Shown: positions 56,701-59,848 of the stretch, one piece after another
How the letters are laid out: every line of letters begins with the position of its first letter
Numbering within the stretch: position 1 is the stretch's first letter
Assembly (NCBI GenBank): GCA_951812925.1
Contig: OX638368.1
Coordinates: forward strand, 68,658,569-68,722,568
Length of the DNA: 64,000 nucleotides
Reading direction: 5' to 3'
From: Calliopum simillimum
Lineage: Eukaryota > Arthropoda > Insecta > Diptera > Lauxaniidae
Notes under the pieces: model-generated
The model's database searches: none
What the model saw: the letters and a program-made list of their open reading frames with translations, nothing else
Told to the model about the DNA's origin: nothing
Position numbers and translations under genes: made by a program

Positions 56701-58514
56701 CTGAAGGTTTTTAATATGCTTTTTAAATGCATTTCGCCTTAATGGACGTCGCACTGGCAGCTACATAACAAAAAGTCTTTAATAACGTTGCATTCCAAAT
56801 TTCATAAAAATCGATGCAGTGGTTGAGCTGCAACAGCGTATTTTTACCGTGAGATGCGGTGCCAAGAAAAAATTTTACTTTTGTGTGCACTGCACTTCTT
56901 TACAACCTTTCCACAAATAAATCAAGCGAATATAATGTGCTTAAGTTAGTTGGAAAGGGGCTGCATGAATTTTCAATAGCCTATGTATATATATAAAATA
57001 AAAATTGTAACGTTCGCAACGTAACGTGCGCAACACACAAAAGTTAAATTTTTGTACGAACGAAGGACTCTTTGATTCTCTCAAAAGCAGTTTCGATATG
57101 CTTAAATATTTTTCTTTCTTTGGAGGATTTTGCTTTTTTTGCTTGTACTGGAAACTTCGCAAAAAATTTTGAAAATGTACATTGATCTCCACAACGACTT
57201 GTTTTTTGTAACGTGCGAACAGCACTTTATGCACGATTATATTGTAACTGATACAAGCTAGGAAATATTTTTAAATGCCTTCTGAAAGAACTCTCAAAGG
57301 GTAACATACCACTGCAGGAAAATTGAGAATTTAACATTCAAGGCGCCTTCAGGATTCAATAACATGTGTACAAAAGTAACGTTCGCAACGCAGGATTAGC
57401 CAATATTTTATATTAAGTGATTTATATAGCGTTTGAAACAAGAGGGTTTATTTCATAATGTTTTTTGTTTCTTCCAATTACCACAAATATGTTAGAGAAT
57501 AAAAATTTAAAGGGGATTAGAATCTTTGATCAACTCATAACACTTTAGATTTAAAAAAAATAAGTTACTGTAAACAGCACCTAAATTTATTCTATTATTA
57601 TTTATTTTATCACTACTCTGGAGATATATTCTACACTAAATTATGTATCCGACATAATAATTTATAATAATGTTATTTAGGATTAATATTTTTAAACTAA
57701 TTGTAAGACTCCTAAAATGAGAAGATGCACTAAATGAATTAAGTGTTTAAAAAAAAATAAAATAAAAATTCTAGTCAGACATTGGTAGCTTAGAACCTAG
57801 TCTCAATTTGTATTTCAGCATTTTGCCTTATCAGATCTAGCTTTAAGAATTCTTTATTTAGCTATTATTCTTGTTAGCTCATTTTTGTTATAAGTGTTGA
57901 ACACATTAATTAATTTATTAGGTTTAGTTTTAGTGTACTTTAAAAGATTTCGTATCTTATTGCACTATACTTAAATAAATAAATAAAAATAAATAAAAAT
58001 ATCACCCTTTTGAAAAATCACTCCTCATATTGATTACAAATAAAAAAAAAAAAAAAAATAGCATATTTATACAGAAATATAACTCACTTATCATTGTAAC
58101 GTCCACCGCCGCCACGTCGATTTCCATATCGATCATCGTATCTATCCCTATGACTGCCGCGAGCCGTACCCCTAGCTGGTTCAACCACAACCCTGCTGGC
58201 AAGGACGAAAAAAATCTGTAAATATACATTATCTTGATATCGTGCATAAAAAAAATTACCGTTCTCCAAGCAACTCCTTTCCATTTAGTTCATATACAGC
58301 ATCGTCTGCGTCGCGATAATCTTCAAATTCCTAAGAGAATTTTTAATTTTTTTTTTTTTTTTTTTTTTCGGCAAAAATAAATTCTTACCACAAAACCGTA
58401 GCCATTTTTAATAAGAATATCGCGAGTACGTCCATAACCCTTAAAAAAACGCTCCAGATCTCTTTCGCGAACACCATAAGGTAACCCTCCAACATAGACA
58501 CGAGATCCAACCAT
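8433..58514 (-). CDS. B52: B52/SRp55 SR splicing factor, six coding exons (3' end outside window)
   Basis: SR proteins bind exonic splicing enhancers and recruit the spliceosome in the nucleus. Joined exons (58514-58389, 58330-58260, 58192-58088, 19621-19525, 8865-8792, 8732-8433) give 257 codons plus 2 nt in one frame, and all visible junctions are GT-AG. RRM1 covers about residues 4-74, with RNP2 VYVGGL (6-11) and RNP1 NGYGFVEF (37-44). A Gly/Arg hinge follows. The pseudo-RRM2 (about 117-190) carries the SR hallmark SWQDLKD (131-137). An RS domain starts near residue 200. The ATG at 58514 is chosen because [10 protein letters not shown] matches the family start. The frame is open at the final donor (AA|GTAAGT), so more RS exons are expected below base 1. 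Introns are 58, 67, 38466, 10659 and 59 bp. Identity is by recognition of the fly B52 protein. Confidence 0.95.
8792..8865 (-). CDS. B52: B52 coding exon 5 (RRM2)
   Basis: 74 nt: acceptor TTATAG|GATTTG and donor GAAGG|GTGAGT. It encodes [20 protein letters not shown] then RRNE, plus two bases of a glycine codon. The 59-bp intron to exon 6 is short and ends in TATAG. Confidence 0.95.
8872..11290. other. B52 intron 4, unassigned AT-rich stretch
   Basis: No confident gene. A minus-strand stretch at about 10260-10140 reads [20 protein letters not shown] then [14 protein letters not shown] and looks protein-like, but the family is not recognised and the frame is short. A frame on the minus strand at 9570-9920 has no recognisable motif. 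Probably decayed transposon or pseudogene sequence. Confidence 0.45.
11944..12942 (+). mobile_element. Helitron-like element, copy A
   Basis: Begins TTTTTATACCCTACACCC and ends CACCCTTACTAG, with T following (CTAG|T, the Helitron 3' rule). A hairpin TTTGGCC-AGG-TCAAA lies 14 bp before the end. It sits inside the gypsy pol remnant with no duplication: removing it rejoins the RT and RNase H coding across an A/T dinucleotide. The interior has CCGTCTGTCTGGCTGGCTGG and four degenerate units of about 143 bp, each with a GGGCGTGGCACCTCCCAT-type block. Confidence 0.85.
13995..14295. mobile_element. Small TIR element made of GGCGTTATTTCG repeats
   Basis: Ends are GGCGTTAGGAAATAACG and CGTTGTTTGTTAACGCC. 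The whole 300 bp is built of direct and inverted variants of GGGCGTTATTTCGTTTTT. Flanks TTATTTGAA / TTATTTTAA look like a 9-bp duplication with one mismatch. It lies in the gypsy remnant. Confidence 0.65.
15630..15962. mobile_element. piggyBac-type MITE (333 bp)
   Basis: TTAA at 15626-15629 and 15963-15966 flank perfect terminal inverted repeats CCCTTTCGACCCGG ... CCGGGTCGAAAGGG. TTAA target duplication with CCC...GGG ends is the piggyBac signature. No coding sequence. Confidence 0.9.
15973..16130. repeat. Repeat block shared (inverted) with 41345-41500
   Basis: ACAGCCGTATTTATAATAAAAGTT, CATGGAATAAGAC, CAGTTTAAATTTTAAACTG and the AGCGCC-GACGTGA end all return inverted at 41345-41500. These are two ends of the same repeat family, 25 kb apart in opposite orientation. 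Confidence 0.75.
16289..17844. mobile_element. 1.55 kb palindromic TIR element at the 5' end of the DJ-1 pseudogene
   Basis: Termini GTGGCTCACAG and CTGTGAGCCAC, flanked by TGTAA on both sides (16284-16288, 17845-17849 region). The left arm (about 16289-16790) returns inverted at about 17250-17755: shared blocks include GTTATTTAACGGGAAT, AAAGTGCATTTTGCAAAAAT and AATGCAAAGCACAATT. No recognised protein in the arms. Confidence 0.8.
17848..18261 (+). pseudogene. DJ-1: DJ-1/PARK7-family pseudogene, intronless and truncated
   Basis: Plus-strand frame reads [20 protein letters not shown] near the start and, later, CDALVLPGG and LIAAI-like [13 protein letters not shown]. These match the DJ-1 (redox-sensing protein deglycase/chaperone) N-terminus, the ALVLPGG loop and the nucleophile elbow. 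A stop TGA interrupts it at 17962-17964. The catalytic cysteine of the AAICAAP motif is tyrosine here (TAT, 18145-18147). The frame ends about residue 140 of a 185-190 residue family. AATAAA and A-rich sequence follow at 18299-18335, which suggests a retrocopy. It is opposite in strand to B52. Confidence 0.85.
18540..18660. repeat. Repeat block shared (inverted) with 32895-33005
   Basis: TAAGGCTGGTTTAGTGAAAAT, TTTATAAATCA, TTAACTTCGATTTAAATTTTTA and AACCGGAGAATAGCG recur inverted at 32895-33005 (CGCTATTCTCCGGTTTAG ... TTTTCACTAAACCA). Likely ends of one dispersed element family. Confidence 0.75.
18662..19524. other. B52 intron 4, proximal part; short coding-like stretch at 19188-19340
   Basis: A plus-strand frame of about 50 codons reads [20 protein letters not shown] then [15 protein letters not shown] and stops. 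The composition looks like protein, but I do not recognise the family. The rest is AT-rich with no identifiable element. Confidence 0.4.
19525..19621 (-). CDS. B52: B52 coding exon 4 (hinge and start of RRM2)
   Basis: 97 nt: acceptor TTCAACAG|AAACAAAA and donor TGGCAG|GTATGT. It encodes [20 protein letters not shown], then [10 protein letters not shown] and SWQ. It sits alone between a 38.5 kb and a 10.7 kb intron, so the RRM2 hallmark SWQDLKD is cut exactly between Q and D. Frame and phase fit exons 3 and 5. Confidence 0.95.
20252..20320 (+). repeat. tRNA-like sequence with Pol III A and B boxes
   Basis: A box TAGCACAGTGG (20259-20269) and B box AGTTCGACACC (20302-20312), 43 nt apart as in a real tRNA, with AGAGCATC and AAAGGTC between them in tRNA-like positions. 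The acceptor arms do not pair, so it is not a functional tRNA. Probably SINE-like or tRNA-derived. Confidence 0.6.
20861..20930 (-). repeat. tRNA-like sequence, minus strand, copy 1
   Basis: On the minus strand: A box TAGCCTAGTGG (20924-20914) and near-consensus B box GGTTCGAATCT (20881-20871), 43 nt apart. No acceptor stem pairing. A related degenerate copy lies at 22000-22066. Confidence 0.65.
22000..22066 (-). repeat. tRNA-like sequence, minus strand, copy 2
   Basis: Duplicate of the 20861-20930 sequence within the second internal repeat: B box GGTTCGATTCTC and a mutated A box TAGCCTAGGGG. Confidence 0.6.
22480..23260 (-). repeat. Helitron-family tandem units, copy without ends
   Basis: Three or four units of about 143 bp with the block TATGGGAGGTG(C)CACGCCC at 22777, 22988 and 23128 and CTCAAAAAACGCTTT-type blocks between them. 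These are the internal units of the Helitron-like family at 11.9, 26.2, 45.6 and 47.9 kb. Neither terminus is present. Confidence 0.75.
23640..23960 (-). repeat. Dispersed repeat family R1, inverted copy
   Basis: Reverse-orientation counterpart of 1-300: CCGATCCCTGCTCGGTCAAT, TTTAGTCGATGTTTTTATTC, AATAAGAAAAAACTCG, GGTGAAATAGAATGCCCTAA. Confidence 0.8.
24252..25488 (+). mobile_element. pogo-like Tc1/mariner element (defective), with subterminal repeats
   Basis: Ends GGGGAGGGGG and CCCCTCCCC, flanked by TA on both sides (24250-24251, 25489-25490). The 15-mer GGGGCTAGTGTGGAC occurs repeatedly near both ends: about 24266, 24282, 24621, 24642 and 25286 direct, and about 25244 (variant), 25264 and 25462 inverted. 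Repeated subterminal sites suggest transposase binding. A transposase remnant lies inside. Confidence 0.85.
24660..25119 (+). pseudogene. pogo-like transposase C-terminal remnant with tandem duplication
   Basis: 24677 onward reads [20 protein letters not shown] then KKERQI, resembling the linker after the DDE domain in pogo/jerky-type transposases. The C-terminal domain follows ([17 protein letters not shown]), ending with TAG at 25117-25119. The stretch at about 24731-24868 is duplicated at 24949-25087, with an intervening segment that introduces a frameshift. The DNA-binding and catalytic parts are absent. Confidence 0.7.
25496..26157. repeat. Degenerate repeats with GGGCGTGGCA / GTGCCACGCCC blocks
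   Basis: Several inverted short blocks (AAGTGGGCGTGGCA with CGCCCACTTTT at about 25507 and 25889; GGGCGGTGCCACGCCCT at about 26022). Same flavour as the Helitron-like internal units but more diverged. No gene. Confidence 0.55.
27420..29290. repeat. Giant palindrome, arms about 0.85 kb
   Basis: 27430-28255 pairs with 28336-29275: ATTTCATATGTAAAATGGGC / GCCCATTTTACATATAAAAT, CGAAATAAATTGATTTCTAA / TTAGAAATCAATATATTTCG and GTATCATGTGTTCAGTAAAC / GTTTACTGAACACATGATAC. The right arm has an extra tandem copy of an 80-bp block (28895-28965 and 28975-29045). An 80-bp MITE sits exactly at the centre. Confidence 0.93.
28256..28335. mobile_element. 80-bp piggyBac-type MITE at the palindrome centre
   Basis: TTAA on both sides (28252-28255, 28336-28339), ends CCCTCTAAGACCC / GGGGTTCTAGAGGG, interior with ACATGTGGG inverted repeats. 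Consistent with a very short TTAA-inserting element, or the natural hairpin tip of the palindrome. Confidence 0.6.
29838..30690 (+). pseudogene. Tc1-like transposase, mirror-image 3' halves
   Basis: Right arm (plus strand, about 30174-30530): [20 protein letters not shown], then [11 protein letters not shown] with the second catalytic Asp, then [11 protein letters not shown]. Left arm (minus, 30161-29979) repeats [11 protein letters not shown] and CPAESPDL. The outer ends (AATCAATATTTCATGGAATA and inverse) are the element's 3' flank in both arms. The right arm extends about 160 bp further 5' than the left. N-terminal DNA-binding regions are missing from both. Typical SPDLNPIE has become [16 protein letters not shown], so the last acidic residue of the triad is lost. 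Confidence 0.82.
30788..31711 (+). mobile_element. Internally deleted mariner element (924 bp)
   Basis: Perfect 24-bp terminal inverted repeats start CTAGGTGTACAAATATGAAA, with TA on each side (30786-30787, 31712-31713). Full mariners are about 1.3 kb. The missing part is at the 5' end of the transposase gene. It is inserted in the 3' flank of the Tc1-like element. Confidence 0.95.
30960..31637 (+). CDS. mariner transposase, in-frame deletion of the DNA-binding domain
   Basis: 225 codons, uninterrupted. Full-length mariner transposases have about 340-350 residues: an N-terminal pair of helix-turn-helix motifs binds the terminal repeats and a DDD domain cuts and joins DNA. Residues 1-23 ([17 protein letters not shown]...) match the normal start and are followed directly by catalytic-domain sequence ([13 protein letters not shown]). 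The catalytic set is complete: D in ITGDKKW, D in FQDDNA, D in APSDYYLF, with 34 residues between the last two (D34D). WVPHEL-type linker and both HTH motifs are gone. It may encode a truncated protein able to form dimers but not to bind its own ends. Frame and ends are intact, so the deletion is young or tolerated. Confidence 0.9.
   Translation: MSNFVPENSHLREALIFCFHLKKNKSFLHRIITGDKKWIYFNNPKRKKSYLSPGQRPKSTPRPNRFGRKTMLCIFWDQRGVIWYELLKPGETVTGARYHQQLIALNRAIRQKRPEFQLRHDKIVFQDDNASPHRAAVNKNLVESYNWEHLPHPPYSPDLAPSDYYLFSSMGHALNDTHFNSYEEVQKWLDEWIASKNETFFWRGIHKLPERWERCVASEENYFED
31862..32412 (-). repeat. Dispersed repeat ending in (TA)n, copy 1
   Basis: On the minus strand it starts ACTAGCGGTCCTGGCAAACG then TTGTTCTGCCC and ends in TATATATAGATATATA. 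The start resembles ACTAGCTGACCCG at 42093 (plus strand), whose copy also ends in TATATATATAGAAT. Non-coding, with degenerate internal units of about 120 bp (TATATCTCT... AAAACTTGGTA at 32030 and 32170). Confidence 0.7.
32413..33500. other. Intron 3 sequence with the repeat block at 32895-33005
   Basis: The block at 32895-33005 is the inverted partner of 18540-18660. The rest is AT-rich without recognised coding sequence. Confidence 0.5.
33505..34222 (+). pseudogene. Jockey-type LINE, 5'-truncated, with poly-A tail
   Basis: Plus-strand frame reads [19 protein letters not shown]..., [13 protein letters not shown], then after one stop (TGA 33725-33727) [22 protein letters not shown]-like sequence and [15 protein letters not shown]. 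These match the region following the reverse transcriptase palm in Jockey-clade elements (LTWK.H, WTYG..LWG). A second stop lies near 33878. The 3' UTR ends AATAAAATGATG and a 14-A run (34209-34222). Only about 200 codons are left. Confidence 0.88.
34980..35240 (-). pseudogene. Tc1-like transposase C-terminal part, left mirror half
   Basis: On the minus strand it reads [20 protein letters not shown], the DDE-domain motif with the catalytic glutamate (NPIENLW), preceded by FQQDN-like but degenerate sequence. Only the C-terminal third is present. The element's 3' end faces left. Confidence 0.85.
35640..35895 (+). pseudogene. Tc1-like transposase C-terminal part, right mirror half
   Basis: Plus-strand mirror of the left half: QQDNDPNTY then [21 protein letters not shown] has become KDLIP, so it has decayed independently of the left copy. 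The 3' end faces right. Confidence 0.85.
36157..37167. mobile_element. Palindromic element with CACTG ends and 3-bp TSD (CMC-like)
   Basis: Ends CACTG... and ...CAGTG with TAA duplicated (36154-36156, 37168-37170). The empty site GTCAATAATTAACG is visible in the left mirror half (about 34730). Arms of about 450 bp pair: GAATTCGAATCTGCAATCGG / CCGATTGCAGATTCGAATTC. CACTR-type ends and 3-bp TSD fit the CMC/EnSpm group. Family is an inference. Confidence 0.75.
37575..37870. repeat. Extra hairpin in the left palindrome arm
   Basis: AAATAATATTTGATACATATATACGAAATAATTATCGT pairs with ACGATAATTATTTCGTATATATGTATCAAATACTATTT. It is missing from the right arm (near 40060), so it inserted after, or was deleted from one copy since, the palindrome formed. 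Confidence 0.8.
40815..40930 (-). pseudogene. Tc1-like transposase fragment
   Basis: About 38 codons on the minus strand read [20 protein letters not shown] then LKVNTPVLW, like the segment just before the QQDN motif in Tc1-type transposases. No ends found. Tentative. Confidence 0.5.
41345..41500. repeat. Repeat block, inverted partner of 15973-16130
   Basis: Reverse complement of the 15973-16130 block, including GGCAGTTTAAAATTTAAACT, TCTTATTCCATGG and TTATTATAAATACGGCTGT. Confidence 0.75.
42093..42735 (+). repeat. Dispersed repeat ending in (TA)n, copy 2
   Basis: Starts ACTAGCTGACCCGATAGCG and ends TTTTTATATATATAGAAT, the same layout as the inverted copy at 31862-32412. It contains degenerate tandem units of about 115-120 bp (TTCATAATGATAGCTGATA and variants at about 42230, 42375 and 42510). 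No coding. Confidence 0.7.
42771..43080. mobile_element. MITE with 3-bp duplication AAT
   Basis: Ends CAAGCCTATCACTGAATC and GATTCAATGATAGGCCTG, flanked by AAT (42768-42770, 43081-43083). The undisturbed sequence exists in the other foldback arm near 41862. Interior rich in CGTAGATACGAATTTCGT repeats in both orientations. Confidence 0.8.
43270..43598 (+). pseudogene. LINE endonuclease-domain fragment
   Basis: Frame reads [20 protein letters not shown], then [27 protein letters not shown] and the D-HP-L ending are typical of the apurinic-type endonuclease of I/Jockey-type LINEs. About 90 residues; no start. Confidence 0.75.
43599..44266 (+). mobile_element. hAT element (668 bp) with Charlie-like ends
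   Basis: Ends CAGTGATTCTCAACCTATGT and AGGTTGAGAATCACTG, with the 8-bp duplication GTATAGAC (43591-43598, 44267-44274). Left end followed by GTGCCGCGGCAC. Inside is a LINE RNase H-like fragment (about 43735-43870: [18 protein letters not shown]) and a frame at 43904-44134 of unknown origin. Confidence 0.92.
44277..44592 (-). pseudogene. mariner-like transposase fragment with D41D spacing
   Basis: Minus-strand frame of 99 codons: [31 protein letters not shown] (second Asp) and [16 protein letters not shown] (third Asp), with 41 residues between the two Asp. TGA replaces the usual Trp just after DYFF. N-terminal half missing. The hAT at 43599 lies a few bases beyond its end. This is a different family from the D34D element at 30.8 kb. 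Confidence 0.85.
44593..45369. other. Intron 3 stretch without recognised features
   Basis: A plus-strand frame at 44760-45032 has a protein-like end ([16 protein letters not shown]), but no family is recognised. Confidence 0.4.
45370..45595 (-). repeat. Dispersed repeat family R1, partial copy
   Basis: Shares CATTTCACCATAAAACA, TTTTTCTGTTTCCGATACCA and TCGATACTTTCTGAGTTTTTT-type blocks with 60-140 near the left end. Confidence 0.6.
45603..47155 (-). mobile_element. Helitron-like element, copy C (minus orientation)
   Basis: 3' end CTAG at 45603-45606 preceded by A on the plus strand, hairpin TTTGGCCTGGCCAAA just inside, tandem units with TATGGGAGGTGCCACGCCC (46563, 46708 and a variant at 46847), TATGGGCGGTAGGCG at 46989, and 5' end GGGTGTAGGGTATAAAAA. 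A pogo-like MITE splits the first unit. The CAGCCAGCC section is deleted. Confidence 0.85.
45677..46561. mobile_element. pogo-like MITE with GTGTACCTTGGACC repeats (885 bp)
   Basis: Ends GGGGAGATGTGTGTACCTTG and its inverse, with TA on each side (45675-45676, 46562-46563). Removal restores TTGCTTATATGGGAGGTGCC of the Helitron unit. The 14-mer GTGTACCTTGGACC recurs at about 45688, 46046 and 46362, plus inverted copies (46343, 46541). Same design as the 24.2 kb element but with a different sequence. Confidence 0.85.
47236..47900. repeat. Foldback element, arms about 105 bp
   Basis: AATTTTATGGCTCCTCAAAG, GTTAGCGTTTTATATG and AATGTTGCTCAT on the left (47250-47340) return inverted on the right (47790-47895: ATGAGCAACATT, CATATGAAACGCGAAC, GTCATAAAATTAA). 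TSD not found. Confidence 0.78.
48109..49530. mobile_element. hAT element inside Helitron copy D, itself carrying a Helitron fragment
   Basis: Ends CAGGCATTGAAATAAG and CTTATTTCAACCCCTG, with the exact 8-bp duplication CTTTTTGG (48101-48108, 49531-49538). Internal CTGCAGTAATAACTT repeats lie at both ends. Most of the interior (48490-49494) is a Helitron-like copy in minus orientation. Confidence 0.88.
48490..49494 (-). mobile_element. Helitron-like element, 3'-truncated copy E
   Basis: Units with GGTGCCACGC at 48618, 48765 and 48900, TATGGGCGGTAGGCG at 49029, then a duplicated CAGCCAGCC/GGACATGGCTATATCGACTC section (49165-49290 and 49335-49430), and the 5' end at 49494. No CTAG end. The hAT may have captured it or received it as an insertion. 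Confidence 0.75.
50330..50480 (+). repeat. Dispersed repeat family R1, partial copy
   Basis: CATTTTGAAAGCATGAAAAT, GCGAAAAGATACGAATTTCA, ACATCGACTAAA and GAGCAGGGATCG parallel 160-285. Confidence 0.75.
50485..50842 (+). pseudogene. LINE reverse transcriptase C-terminal tail
   Basis: Two frames joined by a frameshift near 50700: [20 protein letters not shown] then [36 protein letters not shown]. The G-WN-L...FK..L ending is the usual close of CR1/Jockey-type LINE proteins. Stop at 50840-50842. Confidence 0.7.
51000..51237 (+). pseudogene. Penelope-like element, N-terminal part
   Basis: Frame reads [20 protein letters not shown] then [13 protein letters not shown], like the region upstream of the reverse transcriptase in Penelope-like elements (LSLG.KF..P). 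The continuation lies 3 kb downstream at 54304, after the foldback element. Confidence 0.72.
51870..52912. repeat. Palindrome, arms about 470 bp
   Basis: 51870-52337 pairs with 52443-52912: GGAACTTACGCTGATGTCAA / TTGACATCAGCGTAAGTTCC, TTTGATATTAAGAACATAAA / TTTATGTTCTTAATATCAAA and GTCAAAAAACGGTAC / GTACCGTTTTTCGAC. The spacer is about 105 bp. Confidence 0.93.
53469..53940. mobile_element. GC-rich foldback element with 9-bp TSD (MULE-like)
   Basis: Exact 9-bp duplication TTTAGATAA (53460-53468, 53941-53949). Subterminal inverted repeats of about 110 bp start CTATTCGGGGGGACTCGCGT and contain several GCGTACGC palindromes and a CCCCCGGGG block. 9-bp TSD with long TIRs fits Mutator-like elements. 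The core (GTGTTGGATATATTATAGAC, GATCCGCGAAGCC) is shared with 56010-56060. Confidence 0.82.
54304..54905 (+). pseudogene. Penelope-like element, reverse transcriptase part (frameshifted)
   Basis: Reads [20 protein letters not shown], then in shifted frames [36 protein letters not shown] and [30 protein letters not shown] and VDD are the successive reverse transcriptase blocks of Penelope-like elements. About 100 residues between GLPK and the GMPMG block are deleted. No GIY-YIG endonuclease seen. Dead copy. Confidence 0.85.
54910..55384. other. Intron 3 stretch, unassigned
   Basis: AT-rich; a minus-strand frame at 55077-55265 ([17 protein letters not shown]) is protein-like but unrecognised. 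Confidence 0.4.
55385..56565. repeat. Foldback element, arms about 500 bp
   Basis: AAATAGGGCTCTG, AACTGCCGCTCGAACCTACT, GTTGAGAACCCCTGGATGGA and ATTGATGTCATATGAAAGG on the left return inverted on the right (CCTTTCATATGACATCAAT ... CAGAGCCCTATTT). The centre (55860-56110) holds ATGCCAGAACAGAC / GTCTGTTCTGGCAT and the core block shared with 53620-53660. Confidence 0.9.
56566..58080. other. Intron 3, promoter-proximal end; repeat at 56995-57400
   Basis: 56997-57060 (GTAACGTTCGCAACGTAACG) and 57375-57395 (GTAACGTTCGCAACG) bracket a repeat whose right part matches 6845-6990. 57420-58080 is AT-rich, with no element ends recognised. Confidence 0.5.
58088..58192 (-). CDS. B52: B52 coding exon 3 (end of RRM1 and Gly/Arg hinge)
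   Basis: 105 nt, encoding the arginine completed from exon 2, then [12 protein letters not shown], the hinge [19 protein letters not shown] and RYND, ending in AA|GTGAGT. The acceptor is a CAGCAG tandem. Using the second CAG gives the expected ER-VVVEP join. The first would add one arginine and start the exon at 58195. Confidence 0.93.
58260..58330 (-). CDS. B52: B52 coding exon 2 (RRM1)
   Basis: 71 nt: acceptor ...CTCTTAG|GAATTTG and donor GAACG|GTAAT. It encodes [20 protein letters not shown] and LGE, plus the first two bases (CG) of an arginine codon completed by exon 3. It is flanked by introns of 58 and 67 bp, normal short fly introns. Confidence 0.95.
58389..58514 (-). CDS. B52: B52 coding exon 1 (start of RRM1)
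   Basis: Encodes residues 1-42 from the ATG at 58514-58512 to GTG at 58391-58389, with the donor GTG|GTAAGA. It contains RNP2 (VYVGGL) and the first part of RNP1 (NGYGFV). Exon 2 continues in phase 0 with [10 protein letters not shown], restoring the RNP1 consensus. Reading past the donor runs into lysine codons and a stop. Confidence 0.95.
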
Positions 58515-58942
58515 GATTCAAATTACTGCTTTTGCACCTTTCAAGCATAAAAATATTTTTCGTCAAATTGTTTATGCAATGTTTTAACAAATCAGCAAAA
58601 CCCCTTTTGATCAAAATGGCGTCATTGCTGTCTTCCGAATAGAGAAAACTCGTAGGACTAGCACGCTCTTTTTAGCATAAGGAATTTTCGATAATCTTTT
58701 GTTTTTTTCTATAACACACTCAACAAATTGTCTAAATTATACATTAAATGATACAAACCAATTAACTCAACACTATTAAAAATTGTAGACGCGGAAAATA
58801 AACAACGCCGACGAAAATGTAACCCTAAGCGGAAGTAACTACTTTCCACTGCAACAAAACTAAAACCAACTTTCATGCAGATTCGCAGTAATGCCATATT
58901 ATTTAAACTCTGCAATGCCAATCACCACGCAGACCAAATAAT
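58515..58942 (-). promoter_or_regulatory. B52: Probable B52 5' UTR and promoter-proximal region
   Basis: This region immediately precedes the B52 start codon and should hold the 5' UTR and core promoter if there is no upstream non-coding exon. No TATA box at a convincing distance and no clear initiator was identified. It is freer of recognised transposons than the rest of the window. Inferred from position only. Confidence 0.4.
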
Positions 58943-59052
58943 CGGGCGATAGTTTTATTCTCCATTGCGGCATATGAGAACGAACACAGGAACGATATGC
59001 TATCAGGCGATTAAAAACTCTCATTCTCATAGCAGATTAAAATACTATCGCG
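58943..59052. repeat. Short inverted repeat upstream of B52
   Basis: GCGATAGTTTTATTCTC with ATATGAGAACG on the left is matched by CTCATTCTCATA and TTAAAATACTATCGCG on the right. About 110 bp; a small MITE or a palindromic regulatory region. Confidence 0.55.
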
Positions 59053-59087
59053 AAAATTCCTACATTACTATGTTGTACTTATAATGC

Positions 59088-59210
59088 AAGCTCACACGAA
59101 GGGCACGTAGAACACTTCGAGTTGATAGGCAAACGGAGGGAAACAAAAAGCACCGCTTAGCCGATGAACGCAAAAAGCTACTCAATGAGGACGTCACCTA
59201 CCTCATGATT
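59088..59210 (+). other. Coding-like stretch, unrecognised
   Basis: One plus-strand frame reads ARRTLRVDRQTEGNKKHRLA then DERKKLLNEDVTYLMIQ and stops. Composition looks like a charged soluble protein fragment. No ATG in a plausible place and no recognised family; probably a pseudogene fragment. Confidence 0.4.
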
Positions 59211-59216
59211 CAATAA

Positions 59217-59440
59217 CAATGGTTATGGTAAGTTGTCAAAAAAAAAAAATGGAACCCTGATCTTGCCTTGCTATCTGTCAAAAGACTAGAAAATTTTGAC
59301 ATTTTTGTAGTTTAAGAAGAAGCAGCATTTGTTATAGCTGCAACCATGGTTATGGCAAGTTGTCAAAATAAAAAAAATGGAACCCTGATCTTGCCTTGCT
59401 ATCTGTCAAAAGACTAGAAAATTTTGACATTTTTGTAGCT
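59217..59440 (+). repeat. Direct repeat, two copies of about 95 bp
   Basis: ATGGTTATGG(T/C)AAGTTGTCAA, GGAACCCTGATCTTGCCTTG and AGACTAGAAAATTTTGACAT occur at 59219-59313 and 59346-59440, nearly identical. Origin unknown. Confidence 0.88.
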
Positions 59441-59489
59441 TAGACCTACCTGACCAACTGATTTTGATTCAAAATGTACGTTTCTATTT

Positions 59490-59700
59490 GGAAAAGAGGG
59501 AAAGGACGTTGACGCTAATGGTGCACAACTTAAGGCTGATCCCGCCAAGAGTAGCTCATTCCATGAAAGTTTAGCTTTAGTTTATATCAAGGAAGATTTT
59601 GGCACATTGTATGAAGGTTTCATTCAACATGCTTCAGGATAAAGAGCTGAATTGTTTGATGAAATTTCTTTAAATTGGTGTTAAACAATGAATAAAAATT
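59490..59700 (+). pseudogene. Coding-like pseudogene fragment, family not recognised
   Basis: One frame reads FGKEGKDVDANGAQLKADPA, KSSSFHESLALVYIKEDFGT and LYEGFIQHASG, then stop, then RAELFDEISLNWC and a stop. The long open stretch without simple sequence suggests a former protein. I cannot name it. Confidence 0.4.
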
Positions 59701-59848
59701 GTTTCAGATTGGTGCAAAGATTTCTCATTTCATCAATCACTAGCAATTGCTGGCTATAACCAAACGGGAATTTGAAATTTTTGCAGTTAGCAATATGAAT
59801 ATCAGGACCCCCAAATCATCTTGTTTCATCGGTTAACCACTCGCTAAC

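Noticed and set aside
58084..58284. Minus-strand frame running through intron 2 into exon 3
   Set aside because: Its first part is intron; the real exon starts at the CAG acceptor at 58192 and joins exon 2 in frame.
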